DNA of 64,000 nucleotides, taken from Methylocystis echinoides (GTDB lineage: Bacteria > Pseudomonadota > Alphaproteobacteria > Rhizobiales > Beijerinckiaceae). Below the pieces are notes generated by a model. The model was given only the letters and a program-made list of their open reading frames with translations. It searched no databases and had not been told where the DNA came from. The stretch lies in assembly GCF_027923385.1 (NCBI RefSeq), contig NZ_BSEC01000001.1, positions 4,004,001-4,068,000 of the forward strand, written 5' to 3'. Below are positions 17,323-25,867 of the stretch, piece by piece. The first letter of the stretch is position 1, and each line of letters begins with the position of its first letter. The translations under genes were made by a program, and so were the position numbers.

Positions 17323-18594
17323 ATGTCGCGCTTCATGTTCAGCACCGGCATAGAAAACAGCAGCCCGACCATCGAGAACGGCCGCAAGCGTATCGACGAG
17401 ATGGCCGCCTGCCGGCATTATGACTTTTGGCGTGACGATTTCGCCCTCGTTCAGGACGACCTCAAAGTGAGGACGCTCCGTTACGGTGTTCCGCTGTATA
17501 AGACTTTTCTCGGCCCTGATCGATTCGACTGGGATTTCTCAGATCTCGCTTTCGGCAATCTTCGGACACGGAGCATCATCCCGATTGCCGATCTTTGTCA
17601 CTTTGGGGTCCCCGATTTTATCGGAAATTTTCAGAACCCTGATTTCCCGCAACTCTTCGGTTCTTACGCACGAGCATTTGCAGAACGCTTCCCCTGGATC
17701 CAGCTCTATACCCCGGTCAATGAAATGTATGTATGTGCGACAAATTCCGCCGCCTATGGTTGGTGGAACGAACAATTGCGAACCGACAAGGGCTTCGTTA
17801 CAGCGCTGAAGCATATCGTCAAAGCCAATATCCTGGCCATGCACGAGATTTTGAAGGTTCGGCCGGACGCGATCTTCGTCCAGAGCGAATACTCCGGATA
17901 TAATCACGCTGAAAGCCCCAAGGCCATTGCCCCGGCGGAATTCCTCAACGAGCAGCGTTTCCTTTCCCTCGACCTGAATTACGGGAAACGCGTCAATTCC
18001 CAGATGTATCGGTTCCTGCGAGACAACGGCATGACCGAGGAGGAATATGACTTCTTCATGAGCGAGCATCTGAAGAGCCACTGCATCATGGGAAACGACT
18101 ATTACGAACAGAACGAGCACAATGTCGACGAAAGCGGGAGAACCGCCTCCTCCGGCGAAATATTCGGCTACAATGAAATTACGAGGCAATATTATGAACG
18201 CTATAGACTGCCGGTCATGCATACGGAAACAAACACCTGCGAAGGACCGAAAGGCACTGAAGCGATTTGGTGGCTGCGCAAGGAATGGGCGAACGTCCTC
18301 CGTGTGCGCAATAGCGGCATGCCCATCGTCGGCTTCACCTGGTACTCTCTGACAGATCAGGTGGACTGGGACATCGCGCTGAGGGAGGACAGGGGACATG
18401 TGAACCCCCTCGGTCTTTACGACCTCGACCGAAACCCGCGACCGGTTGGAAAGGCCTACAAGCAATTGATCGAAGACTGGCGCGACGTGCTGCCTGCTCA
18501 GAGCGTCTGCCTGACAGTTCCCTTGGCGGATGCGGCGCCCTTCTCAGCGCCGGCGGGAGACAGCAGCAAGCAGGAGCGCTCCGAGACGAGGTGA
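17323..18594 (+). CDS. Glycoside hydrolase family 1-like protein (beta-glucosidase-like)
   Basis: A 423-residue cytoplasmic protein without signal peptide. The N-terminal FMFSTGIENSSPTIENG and the acid/base motif QLYTPVNEMYV (Glu near residue 138) correspond to GH1 strands 1 and 4. The nucleophile region reads VMHTETNTCEG (near residue 306). GFTWYSLTDQVDWDIAL with a C-terminal LGLYDLDRNPRPVGKAYKQLI tail is typical of GH1-like enzymes. The usual TFNEP and ITENG are altered, so the substrate may differ from ordinary beta-glucosides. A GGGAG site precedes the ATG. Confidence 0.75.
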   Translation: MSRFMFSTGIENSSPTIENGRKRIDEMAACRHYDFWRDDFALVQDDLKVRTLRYGVPLYKTFLGPDRFDWDFSDLAFGNLRTRSIIPIADLCHFGVPDFIGNFQNPDFPQLFGSYARAFAERFPWIQLYTPVNEMYVCATNSAAYGWWNEQLRTDKGFVTALKHIVKANILAMHEILKVRPDAIFVQSEYSGYNHAESPKAIAPAEFLNEQRFLSLDLNYGKRVNSQMYRFLRDNGMTEEEYDFFMSEHLKSHCIMGNDYYEQNEHNVDESGRTASSGEIFGYNEITRQYYERYRLPVMHTETNTCEGPKGTEAIWWLRKEWANVLRVRNSGMPIVGFTWYSLTDQVDWDIALREDRGHVNPLGLYDLDRNPRPVGKAYKQLIEDWRDVLPAQSVCLTVPLADAAPFSAPAGDSSKQERSETR

Positions 18595-18662
18595 TCGCCG
18601 GGATAAGAGCGGGCGCATCCGCCAAGCTCGCGGGCCGTCTCCCTCATCAGCACAGATCGGGT

Positions 18663-18688
18663 GGAACGAGCGGTCTTTCACATCTGTT
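18663..18688 (+). promoter_or_regulatory. Candidate EcfG (general stress response) promoter
   Basis: GGAAC at 18663-18667 is followed after 17 bp by TGTT. The alphaproteobacterial EcfG consensus is GGAAC-N16/17-CGTT, so there is one mismatch at the -10. It lies about 55 bp upstream of the ThDP enzyme start and would drive the four-gene operon. This is a weak, single-site match. Confidence 0.3.
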
Positions 18689-18742
18689 ATCGCTGTGAAT
18701 TGCGCGCACCGCGCATGTTCTCACATGCGGATCGGGATGATC

Positions 18743-20533
18743 ATGAGCGACACCGTGGGCGATTTCCTTGTTCATCGACTGTATGAATGGGGCGTGCGTC
18801 GAATCTTCGGCTATCCGGGGGACGGCATCAATGGCGTGCTCGGCGCGTTGCAGCGCGCGCCCGAGAAGATCGAGTTCGTACAGGTGCGGCACGAGGAGAT
18901 GGCCGCATTCATGGCGTCCGCACATGCAAAGTTCACGGGCGAGCTGGGCGTGTGCCTCTCGACCGGGGGCCCGGGCGCTTCTCACCTCATCACCGGCCTT
19001 TACGACGCGAAATGCGATCACATGCCGGTCCTCGCCATCGCGGGCCAGGCTCCGCGCACGGCGCGCGGAGCCCACTATCAGCAGGAGCTCAATCTCGATC
19101 GCATGTTTTCAGATGTCGCGGCGTTCGTGCAGGAGGCGGAGACGCCCGCGCAGGTGCGAATGCTCATCGACCGCGCGATCCGCATCTCAAAGGCCCAGAA
19201 CGCCGTCTCCGTCATCGTCCTTCCCGCTGATCTGCAGGATCTCGACTATGAAGAACCGCCCCGCAAGCACGGCGCGGTGCAGACAGGCGTCGGCTATTCG
19301 CGTCCTGTGGTGGTTCCCTGCTACGACGACATCCGTCGCGCCGCCGATGTTCTCAACGCCGGCGAGAGGGTGGCGATGCTGATCGGCGCCGGGGCGCTGG
19401 GCGCGAAGGAAGAAGTGATCGCCGTTGCGGAGAAGCTGAAAGCCGGCGTCGCCAAGGCGCTTCTCGGCAAGGCGGCGGCGCCGGACGAGCTGCCCTGGGT
19501 GACAGGATCGATCGGCTTGCTCGGCACCAGGCCCAGCTATGACATGATGATGGAATGCGACACGCTGCTCATGATCGGCTCCGGATTTCCCTATTCAGAG
19601 TTTCTTCCGCAGGATGGACAGGCGCGCGGCGTGCAGATCGATGTCGACGCCTCCATGCTCAGCATGCGTTACCCCATGGAGGTCAATCTTCACGGCGACG
19701 CCGCCGTCACCCTGCGCGAATTGCTGCGTATGATCGACGAAAAGACGGATACGCGCTGGCGTAACCGGATTGAAAGCAAGGTTTCCGATTGGTGGGAACT
19801 GCTCAAAGACCGCGCGCTGGCCCCAGCCAACCCCATCAATCCGCAGAAGGTCGTCTGGGCGCTTTCGCCCCGCCTGCCGGAAGACGCGATCATCACCTGC
19901 GACTCGGGCTCCTGCGCCAATTGGTATGCGCGCGACATCAGGATCAGAGGCGAAATGATGTGCTCGCTCTCCGGCGGACTGGCTTCCATGGGCGCCGCCG
20001 CGCCTTACGCCATCGCCGCGAAATTCGCGCATCCCGGACGTCCGGTGATCGCCCTCGTCGGCGACGGGGCCATGCAGATGAACAATATGGCGGAGCTGAT
20101 CACGGTGTCGAAATATTGGCGCGACTGGGAAAGCCCACATTGGATCTGTTGCGTCTTCAATAACGAGGACCTGAATCAGGTGACATGGGAACAGCGTGTC
20201 ATGCAGGGCAATCCCAAGTTTGAAGCCACACAGAACATCCCCGATGTTCCCTACCATCGCTTCGCGGAACTGATCGGACTGAAGGGCATTTTCGTGGACG
20301 ACCCGTCGCGGCTCGAGAGCGCCTGGGACGAGGCCTTCGCTTCCGAGAGGCCGGTCGTGCTCGAAGTCAAGACGGACCCCGAAGTGCCGCCGCTGCCAGC
20401 GCATATTTCCTTCGAACAGGCGCGCAACTTCGCGGCGACCCTGTTGAAGGGCGATCCCGAAGAGGCCGCGCTGATCGCCGGCGCCGCGCGGCAGGTCTTC
20501 GCGCCTGTTCTGCCGGCCGGCGGGAAGGAATGA
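18743..20533 (+). CDS. Thiamine-diphosphate-dependent enzyme (pyruvate oxidase/acetolactate synthase-like)
   Basis: A 596-residue ThDP enzyme of the POX/AHAS superfamily. The N-terminal domain has RIFGYPGDGINGVL and the catalytic Glu in VRHEEMAAFMASAHAKFTG. The central domain is a TPP-M (FAD/nucleotide type) fold. The C-terminal metal-ThDP motif runs GDGAMQMNNMAELITVSKY to VFNNEDLNQVTWE. It is not a dedicated biosynthetic AHAS, because no small subunit is nearby. The likely reaction is oxidative or non-oxidative decarboxylation of a 2-oxo acid. ATGs at 18725 and 18737 are also possible starts. Its stop overlaps the next gene by 4 bp. Confidence 0.82.
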   Translation: MSDTVGDFLVHRLYEWGVRRIFGYPGDGINGVLGALQRAPEKIEFVQVRHEEMAAFMASAHAKFTGELGVCLSTGGPGASHLITGLYDAKCDHMPVLAIAGQAPRTARGAHYQQELNLDRMFSDVAAFVQEAETPAQVRMLIDRAIRISKAQNAVSVIVLPADLQDLDYEEPPRKHGAVQTGVGYSRPVVVPCYDDIRRAADVLNAGERVAMLIGAGALGAKEEVIAVAEKLKAGVAKALLGKAAAPDELPWVTGSIGLLGTRPSYDMMMECDTLLMIGSGFPYSEFLPQDGQARGVQIDVDASMLSMRYPMEVNLHGDAAVTLRELLRMIDEKTDTRWRNRIESKVSDWWELLKDRALAPANPINPQKVVWALSPRLPEDAIITCDSGSCANWYARDIRIRGEMMCSLSGGLASMGAAAPYAIAAKFAHPGRPVIALVGDGAMQMNNMAELITVSKYWRDWESPHWICCVFNNEDLNQVTWEQRVMQGNPKFEATQNIPDVPYHRFAELIGLKGIFVDDPSRLESAWDEAFASERPVVLEVKTDPEVPPLPAHISFEQARNFAATLLKGDPEEAALIAGAARQVFAPVLPAGGKE

Positions 20534-21477
20534 GAACGAAGCCCTTACCCGCTTTAGCTGGCGGCGTTGTGCTGGGCGCCGTCGTCGGCGTCGTCATGCG
20601 CGCCGTAACGGAGGCACAACCATCGGAAAAGCCCGCGACACGTTCGTATCACGCGGACAAGCCGACGGGACTCTCTGGCGCCGCGGCGCTGCTCGCCGCT
20701 TCTGTCCTCGCCGATAGCGCATTGGAGCATTATCGGGGCTCCTTCGAGAATCCAGCGATGGTCGCGCCGCTGATCAGCTCGGCGCTGACGCTGGGCAGCA
20801 GCGCCGGCCGGATCTTTTCACTATCGCGCACGCGCCCTTCGCGGCAAAAAGCCTTCGTTCTTTCCATTGCCGTCGGGGCTGCGGGGCTCGGCTTCCATAT
20901 TTACAACGTCTTCAAGAGGCCCGGCGGGCTGAGCTGGCTCAACCTGTTCTATGGCGCGCCGGTCGGCGCCCCCGCTGCGCTTTCTATCAGCGGATGGCTC
21001 GGTCTTGCGGCCGAGCGACTTGCGGCGCAGGCCGCGCCGGCCCCGCGATTTTTCGGCCTTCCGGCGGGCCGCGTCCTCGCCGCCTTTACGAGTCTCGCGC
21101 TCATTGGCGACGTGGCGGAAGTCGCGCTCTTTCACTTCAGAGGCGCCTTTCAGAATCCGTTCATGTATGCGCCATTGGCGCTGCCCCCGATCGCAGCCGG
21201 CTTGCTTGCCAAAGCGGCTGTGGCGCCCATTGCAAAGACGCATCTACTCACACGAGCATGGCTCTGGACGACCTTTCTTCTCGGCATGGCAGGAACGGGA
21301 TTTCACGCCTATGGCGTTTCGCGCGCCATGGGCGGCTGGCGCAATTGGAGCCAGAACCTCATCGACGGCCCCCCGCTGCCCGCGCCGCCGAGCTTCTCGG
21401 CGCTTTCGGTCGCCGGCCTGGCGGCGCTGTCGCTGATCGAGAGGGAGGCCCATGCGGGAGATCGACAAGGGAGATGA
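20530..21477 (+). CDS. Internally duplicated membrane protein with four repeated histidines
   Basis: A 315-residue protein made of two homologous halves. The first half carries LEHYRGSFENPAMVAPL and GLGFHIYNVFKRPGG, and the second carries LFHFRGAFQNPFMYAPL and GTGFHAYGVSRAMGG. The histidines at positions 67, 123, 202 and 259 are equivalent between halves (spacing 56 and 57) and lie next to hydrophobic segments. About six to eight membrane helices are expected. I do not recognise a named family. The paired histidines could bind haem b or a metal (inference). It overlaps the genes before and after, inside a ThDP enzyme/GMC oxidoreductase operon. Confidence 0.75.
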   Translation: MRTKPLPALAGGVVLGAVVGVVMRAVTEAQPSEKPATRSYHADKPTGLSGAAALLAASVLADSALEHYRGSFENPAMVAPLISSALTLGSSAGRIFSLSRTRPSRQKAFVLSIAVGAAGLGFHIYNVFKRPGGLSWLNLFYGAPVGAPAALSISGWLGLAAERLAAQAAPAPRFFGLPAGRVLAAFTSLALIGDVAEVALFHFRGAFQNPFMYAPLALPPIAAGLLAKAAVAPIAKTHLLTRAWLWTTFLLGMAGTGFHAYGVSRAMGGWRNWSQNLIDGPPLPAPPSFSALSVAGLAALSLIEREAHAGDRQGR

Positions 21478-22075
21478 GACGGCCTCCCCCTATGCAGGCT
21501 ATGACGTGCTGGCGAAATGGAACACGCCCTCCTTCGACGACCGCACCCGCGGTGTGCTCGAGCGTCGGCTGACCGAAATTTCGCCGCGCCGCTTCCTCGC
21601 GCCAGATGCTTTTGCGCTCCTCGAAGCGGTCGTCGAAAGGCTCGCGCCGCCCCTGCCCGGTCTGTCGCCCCGCCTCCTCGCCCGATGGATCGACGCGTGC
21701 CTTTATGAAAATTTTGGCGAGGGCTTCCGCGCCGTGGCGGCGCCGCCATGGCCGCAGAGCTGGCGCATCGGTCTCGGGGCGATCGACGGCGAAGCGCGCC
21801 GGCTGTTCGGCGCGCCCTTCGTCGCTTTGGGCGCGGATGAAAAAGACGCAACGCTGCAGGCGATTCAGCAAGGAACGACGGATGCGGCGCTGTGGCGCAG
21901 GCTCGACGCCGCCTCCTTCTTCTCGGACACACTCTTGAAGACGATCGCAGGCCTGGCTTATGCGCATCCGCTTGCATGGAACGACATCGGCTTTGGCGGG
22001 CCGGCGAGTCCGCGCGGCTATGTCCGTCTCGGTTTCGACGCCCGCGACCCCTGGGAGGCAAGGGAGCGCAGATGA
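21452..22075 (+). CDS. Gluconate 2-dehydrogenase subunit 3 family protein
   Basis: A 207-residue protein resembling the small gamma subunit of flavin-cytochrome gluconate dehydrogenases, seen in LTEISPRRFLAPDAFALLEAVVERLAP and GEGFRAVAAPPWPQSWRIGLGAIDGEARRLFG. Classical gamma subunits carry a twin-arginine signal, and none is present here, so this complex may stay in the cytoplasm. It overlaps the membrane-protein gene by 26 bp and the GMC gene by 4 bp, implying coupled translation and complex formation with the GMC subunit. Confidence 0.75.
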   Translation: MREIDKGDETASPYAGYDVLAKWNTPSFDDRTRGVLERRLTEISPRRFLAPDAFALLEAVVERLAPPLPGLSPRLLARWIDACLYENFGEGFRAVAAPPWPQSWRIGLGAIDGEARRLFGAPFVALGADEKDATLQAIQQGTTDAALWRRLDAASFFSDTLLKTIAGLAYAHPLAWNDIGFGGPASPRGYVRLGFDARDPWEARERR

Positions 22076-23718
22076 GCCCCGAAACGCCCCGAGCGAAAGA
22101 TGGCCGCGCGCCTGACGTTTTCTCGCGCGGCGGCTGGACGCCGATGCGCGACTACGCCCTGTCGGAGCCGGTCGACTTCCTGATCGTCGGCGCCGGCGCG
22201 GGCGGCGCGACGCTCGGCTGCCGTCTTGCAGAGAACGGGTTTTCGGTCGTGATCCTCGAAGCCGGCCCCTTCTGGCGGCCGCTCGAGGATTTTGCCTCGG
22301 ACGAACTCGCGCAGCAAACGCTCTTCTGGACGGACGACCGTCTCATCGCCGGCGACGATCCGATCGCGCTTGGCGGCAACAACTCAGGACGCGGCGTCGG
22401 CGGCTCGACTGTTCATTACAGCATGATCGCGCTGCGGTTCCGCCCCGAATGGTTCAAATGCAGGAGCCAGCTCGGCTATGGCTTCGACTGGCCGATAACC
22501 TACGACGATCTCGCGCCCTATTACGAGGAAGCCGAGGAAGCGCTGAAAGTGGCCGGCCCGGTGAACTATCCATGGGGACCGCCGCGCCGCCGCTATCCCT
22601 ATCGGCCGCATGAGGTGAACGCCGCCGGTCTCGTGCTCGCGCGCGGCGCCGAAAAGCTCGGCGTCGGCTGGGCCGCCACGCCGCTGACGACCGTCTCCGC
22701 GCCGCGCGGCAAATCCCCGCCCTGCGTGTATCGGGGCTTTTGCAATTACGGCTGCTCGACCAACGCCAAGCAGAGCGCGCTGACCGTCTGGATTCCGCGC
22801 GCGCTGCGGGCCGGCGCGCAGGTGCGCGATCTCGCCATGGCCGGACGCATTGACATTGATCCGCGCGGTCGCGCGACCGGCGTCGAATACTTTCGGGAAG
22901 GCGCATGGCGGTTCCAGCACGCCCGGAACGTCGTCGTCGCCGGCTATGCAATCGAGACGCCGCGTCTGCTGCTGAATTCGGCCTGCCCCCTGTTTCCGAA
23001 GGGTCTCGCGAACAGCTCGGGACTCGTCGGCACGCATCTGACCACGCACGCGGGGCCGGGCGCCTGGGCGACCTTCGACGAAGCCATCCGTTGGTACAAG
23101 GGCCCACCCAACATGGCGGTGACGGAACACTGGAATTACACCGACCAGGGCAAGGACTTCGTCGGCGGCTACGCCTTCATGAGCCAGGGCCCGCTGCCCA
23201 TGGCCTGGGCGCAGACGCTGGCGACGACACGCGGCCTGTGGGGCGCCGCGCTTCGTGACGAGATGCGCAAATATAACCACATGGCGGGTTTCGTGCCGGT
23301 GGGGGAGACAGAGCCGCGCGCGCAAAATTGCGTAACGCTCGCCGATGACGTCGATCAGTATGGCCTGCGCATTCCAAAGGTGATCTTCAGCTATTCTGAA
23401 AATGACAAGCGCCTGCAAAGACACGCCGTCGCCTTCATGAGCGAGATGCTCGCCGCCGCCGGCGGCTATGATATCTGGACCAATTTCAAGGACACGAGCC
23501 ATCTGCTCGGCACATGCCGCATGGGCGACGATCCGACGACGAGCGTCGTCGACGCCGACGGACGCAGCTGGGACATTCCCAATCTCTGGATTTGCGATGG
23601 GTCGCTGTTTCCCACCTGCGGCGGGGTCAATCCGTCGCTGACCATACAGGCGCTTGCCTGCCGCATTGCCGACAGGATCTCGCGCCTCGCGGCGACGGGA
23701 TCACTCGCTAGCGCGTGA
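22072..23718 (+). CDS. GMC-family FAD oxidoreductase (dehydrogenase large subunit)
   Basis: A 548-residue glucose-methanol-choline family flavoprotein. The FAD motif FLIVGAGAGGATLGCRLAENG begins near residue 32 and is followed by VILEAGP. The catalytic C-terminal region has SHLLGTCRMGDDP and CGGVNPSLTIQALACRIADRI with the conserved His and Asn. The ATG at 22072 overlaps the previous stop (ATGA). The partner subunit-3-like gene suggests a dehydrogenase donating electrons to the membrane rather than an oxidase. No cytochrome c subunit is encoded, unlike gluconate or sorbitol dehydrogenases. The stop overlaps the convergent hydroxy-acid oxidase gene by 11 bp. Confidence 0.88.
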   Translation: MSPETPRAKDGRAPDVFSRGGWTPMRDYALSEPVDFLIVGAGAGGATLGCRLAENGFSVVILEAGPFWRPLEDFASDELAQQTLFWTDDRLIAGDDPIALGGNNSGRGVGGSTVHYSMIALRFRPEWFKCRSQLGYGFDWPITYDDLAPYYEEAEEALKVAGPVNYPWGPPRRRYPYRPHEVNAAGLVLARGAEKLGVGWAATPLTTVSAPRGKSPPCVYRGFCNYGCSTNAKQSALTVWIPRALRAGAQVRDLAMAGRIDIDPRGRATGVEYFREGAWRFQHARNVVVAGYAIETPRLLLNSACPLFPKGLANSSGLVGTHLTTHAGPGAWATFDEAIRWYKGPPNMAVTEHWNYTDQGKDFVGGYAFMSQGPLPMAWAQTLATTRGLWGAALRDEMRKYNHMAGFVPVGETEPRAQNCVTLADDVDQYGLRIPKVIFSYSENDKRLQRHAVAFMSEMLAAAGGYDIWTNFKDTSHLLGTCRMGDDPTTSVVDADGRSWDIPNLWICDGSLFPTCGGVNPSLTIQALACRIADRISRLAATGSLASA

Positions 23719-24976
23719 GGAACGCCGATCCCAGTTCCTTCACCGAGGGCGCCCCGAGCAGGCCAAGGTCGCGGTCGATTTCCTCGCGGAAAATGTCGAT
23801 CGCGCGTTCGACGCCCTTCTGCCCGGCCGCGGCGAGACCGTAGAGCGTCGCCCGGCCGAGCAGCGCCGCGTCCGCGCCGAGCGCGAGACATTTGAGCACA
23901 TCCGTTCCGCGCCGAACGCCGCCGTCGACCAGAAGCGTCATCCTGTCGCCCACGCGCCGACGCGCTTCCGGCAACACATCGAGCCCCGACACGGTCCAGT
24001 CGAGCTGTCGACCGCCGTGATTGGAAAGAATCGCGCCATCCGCGCCGATGGCTGCGGCCCTTTCGACATCGTCCGCGTTCAGTATACCCTTTATCAGAAA
24101 TTTTCGCGGCCACAGCTTGCGCAGCCGCGCGACCTCCGCCCAGTCGAGCGTGTGGTCCATGTTGGCGCGAATCCAGAAAGCGCTCTCAAAGAAGCCGCGG
24201 CGGTCCTCGGGAATGTAATTTATATCATTTGCAAAGCTCGGCATGCCGCCGGACAGCGTCGTCAGCGCCCAGCGCGGATGCAACGCCGCGTCCAGGATGG
24301 ACCCGGTCGTGAGCCGTCCGGGATGCGCGAAACGCCTCTGCTCCCATTCCCGATCGCCATAGAACTGCGCATCGACTGTGACCACGAGCGCTTCGCATCC
24401 CGCCCGTTCGGCGCGCGCGATGAGCGCCTCCCGTATCTCGTGCGGGCCGAACACATAAAGCTGCCACCAGTGCCTCAGATTGGGGACGGCGGCGACCTCC
24501 TCCATCCGGTCATTCGACATCGTGCTTTGGATGAAGGGGACGCCGGCCTGCGCGGCCGCGCGTGCGAGCAGCACGTCCGCCTTCCGCCAAAAGAGCCCGT
24601 TCAGCCCCGTCGGCGCGATGGCGAACGGCAGCGGCAGGGGCCGCCCGAAGAGCGAGACGCTGAGGTCCCGCCGCGACACGTCCACAAGGGCCTTTGGCGA
24701 CAGACGCCAGCTCGCGAAGGCGGCGAGGTTGCGGACAAGCGTCGCCTCCTCCTCGGCGCCGCCTTCGAGATATTCCACGGCGAAGGCGGGGAGCCGACGA
24801 TGCGCCATCCGCCGAAGATCCTCAATGGTGTGCGCGCGGGCGAGGTTTCGCCCCGTGTAGTAGGATCGCGCGGGCGCGCCGTTTTCCGTCGCGGTCGGCT
24901 GATCGAACCTCGCGCCGGCCGCCGCGGCCTCGACCGGATCCGCGCGAGAGGGCCTCTCGCGAGAGAAGGACCGCAT
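23708..24976 (-). CDS. FMN-dependent alpha-hydroxy-acid oxidase/dehydrogenase
   Basis: A 422-residue (S)-2-hydroxy-acid oxidising flavoprotein of the LldD/glycolate oxidase family with a TIM barrel. The catalytic His lies in AILSNHGGRQLDWTVSGLDVLPE, and the FMN phosphate site in LLVDGGVRRGTDVLKCLALGADAALLGR. An N-terminal extension of about 50 residues precedes the first conserved segment (DLRRMAHRRLPAFAVEYLEGGAEEEATL). It is the last gene of an SDR, SMP-30, hydroxy-acid oxidase unit. Lactate, glycolate or a sugar acid are possible substrates. Confidence 0.88.
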   Translation of the reverse strand: MRSFSRERPSRADPVEAAAAGARFDQPTATENGAPARSYYTGRNLARAHTIEDLRRMAHRRLPAFAVEYLEGGAEEEATLVRNLAAFASWRLSPKALVDVSRRDLSVSLFGRPLPLPFAIAPTGLNGLFWRKADVLLARAAAQAGVPFIQSTMSNDRMEEVAAVPNLRHWWQLYVFGPHEIREALIARAERAGCEALVVTVDAQFYGDREWEQRRFAHPGRLTTGSILDAALHPRWALTTLSGGMPSFANDINYIPEDRRGFFESAFWIRANMDHTLDWAEVARLRKLWPRKFLIKGILNADDVERAAAIGADGAILSNHGGRQLDWTVSGLDVLPEARRRVGDRMTLLVDGGVRRGTDVLKCLALGADAALLGRATLYGLAAAGQKGVERAIDIFREEIDRDLGLLGAPSVKELGSAFLTR

Positions 24977-24979
24977 TCC

Positions 24980-25867
24980 TCACGCCTCCCTGAAACGCGC
25001 GGTGGGAACGCCCCTCACTCCGGGACGGCAGCAGAAGAGGCCGCCGGCAAGGGGCTCCGCGTCAACGCCATGGGACGCGGAGGTGATGTAAAGCGTCGCA
25101 CGATCCGCGCCCCCGAAGGCGCACATGGTTGGCTGGCTGACCGGCAGGCGAATCTCGCGGTCGATCCGTCCATCGGGCGCGAGCCGCAGAACGCGGCCGC
25201 CGCCATAGAGCGCACACCAGTAGAAGCCTTCCTCGTCGATCGAGGCGCCGTCGGGCGCGCCATCGGACTCCGCGAAGCAGGCGAAAACCCGCTGGCTGGA
25301 CAGGCTTGCCGCTTCGAGATCGTAATCGAAGGCCCATATCCTGCGCTGCTCGCTGTCAGCGAAATACATGGTTCGCCCGTCGGGACTCCAGGCGAGCCCA
25401 TTGGCGATCACGGCGCGCGCGCTTCGCTCCTCGAAGCCGGTTCGGTTCGTGAAGAAGCTGAGTTCGCGCGCAACGGGTGGCCCGGCCTTCCGCCCGCGCA
25501 GGGGTTCGTGCTTCGTCCCGATCCAGAACCTTCCGGCGCGGTCACATTTGCCTTCGTTGAAGCGATGCTCCAACGGATTGTAGGGAGGCGGGCAGAGAGG
25601 CGCGAAAGCGCCTTCCAGAGTCATTTTCGCGAGCCCCGTGCGCAAGGCGACGATGATCCCGTCGCTTTCGCAAAGCGCGAAGGCGCCGATCTGCGAAGGC
25701 GTCTCCCAGCTCTCGTCGACGCCTGTCGACGGATTGAGACGGTGCAGCGCAGGTTCTTCGATATCGATCCAGTACAGCGCCTGCTCGGCCTCGCTCCATG
25801 TCGGGCTTTCGCCCGTCGCGGCGCGCGCAGCAAGAGCCAGCTCCACCTGTGTCGATGACGACGTCAT
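24980..25867 (-). CDS. SMP-30/gluconolactonase-like lactonase
   Basis: A 295-residue six-bladed beta-propeller of the regucalcin family, which opens sugar-acid lactones using one divalent metal ion. Conserved segments are GESPTWSEAEQALYWIDI (metal-binding Glu near residue 18), RFNEGKCDRAGRFWIGT, and NGLAWSPDGRTMYFADSEQRRIWAFDYD. It lies 3 bp before the hydroxy-acid oxidase and overlaps the upstream SDR by 4 bp (ATGA). Lactone hydrolysis followed by hydroxy-acid oxidation would make a coherent two-step route. Confidence 0.86.
   Translation of the reverse strand: MTSSSTQVELALAARAATGESPTWSEAEQALYWIDIEEPALHRLNPSTGVDESWETPSQIGAFALCESDGIIVALRTGLAKMTLEGAFAPLCPPPYNPLEHRFNEGKCDRAGRFWIGTKHEPLRGRKAGPPVARELSFFTNRTGFEERSARAVIANGLAWSPDGRTMYFADSEQRRIWAFDYDLEAASLSSQRVFACFAESDGAPDGASIDEEGFYWCALYGGGRVLRLAPDGRIDREIRLPVSQPTMCAFGGADRATLYITSASHGVDAEPLAGGLFCCRPGVRGVPTARFREA

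Noticed and set aside
23654..25858. A 734-codon open frame on the plus strand opposite the hydroxy-acid oxidase and lactonase genes
   Set aside because: It is Arg/Gly/Ala-rich, has no recognisable motif, and lies exactly antisense to two genes with clear catalytic motifs; in high-GC DNA such frames arise without function.
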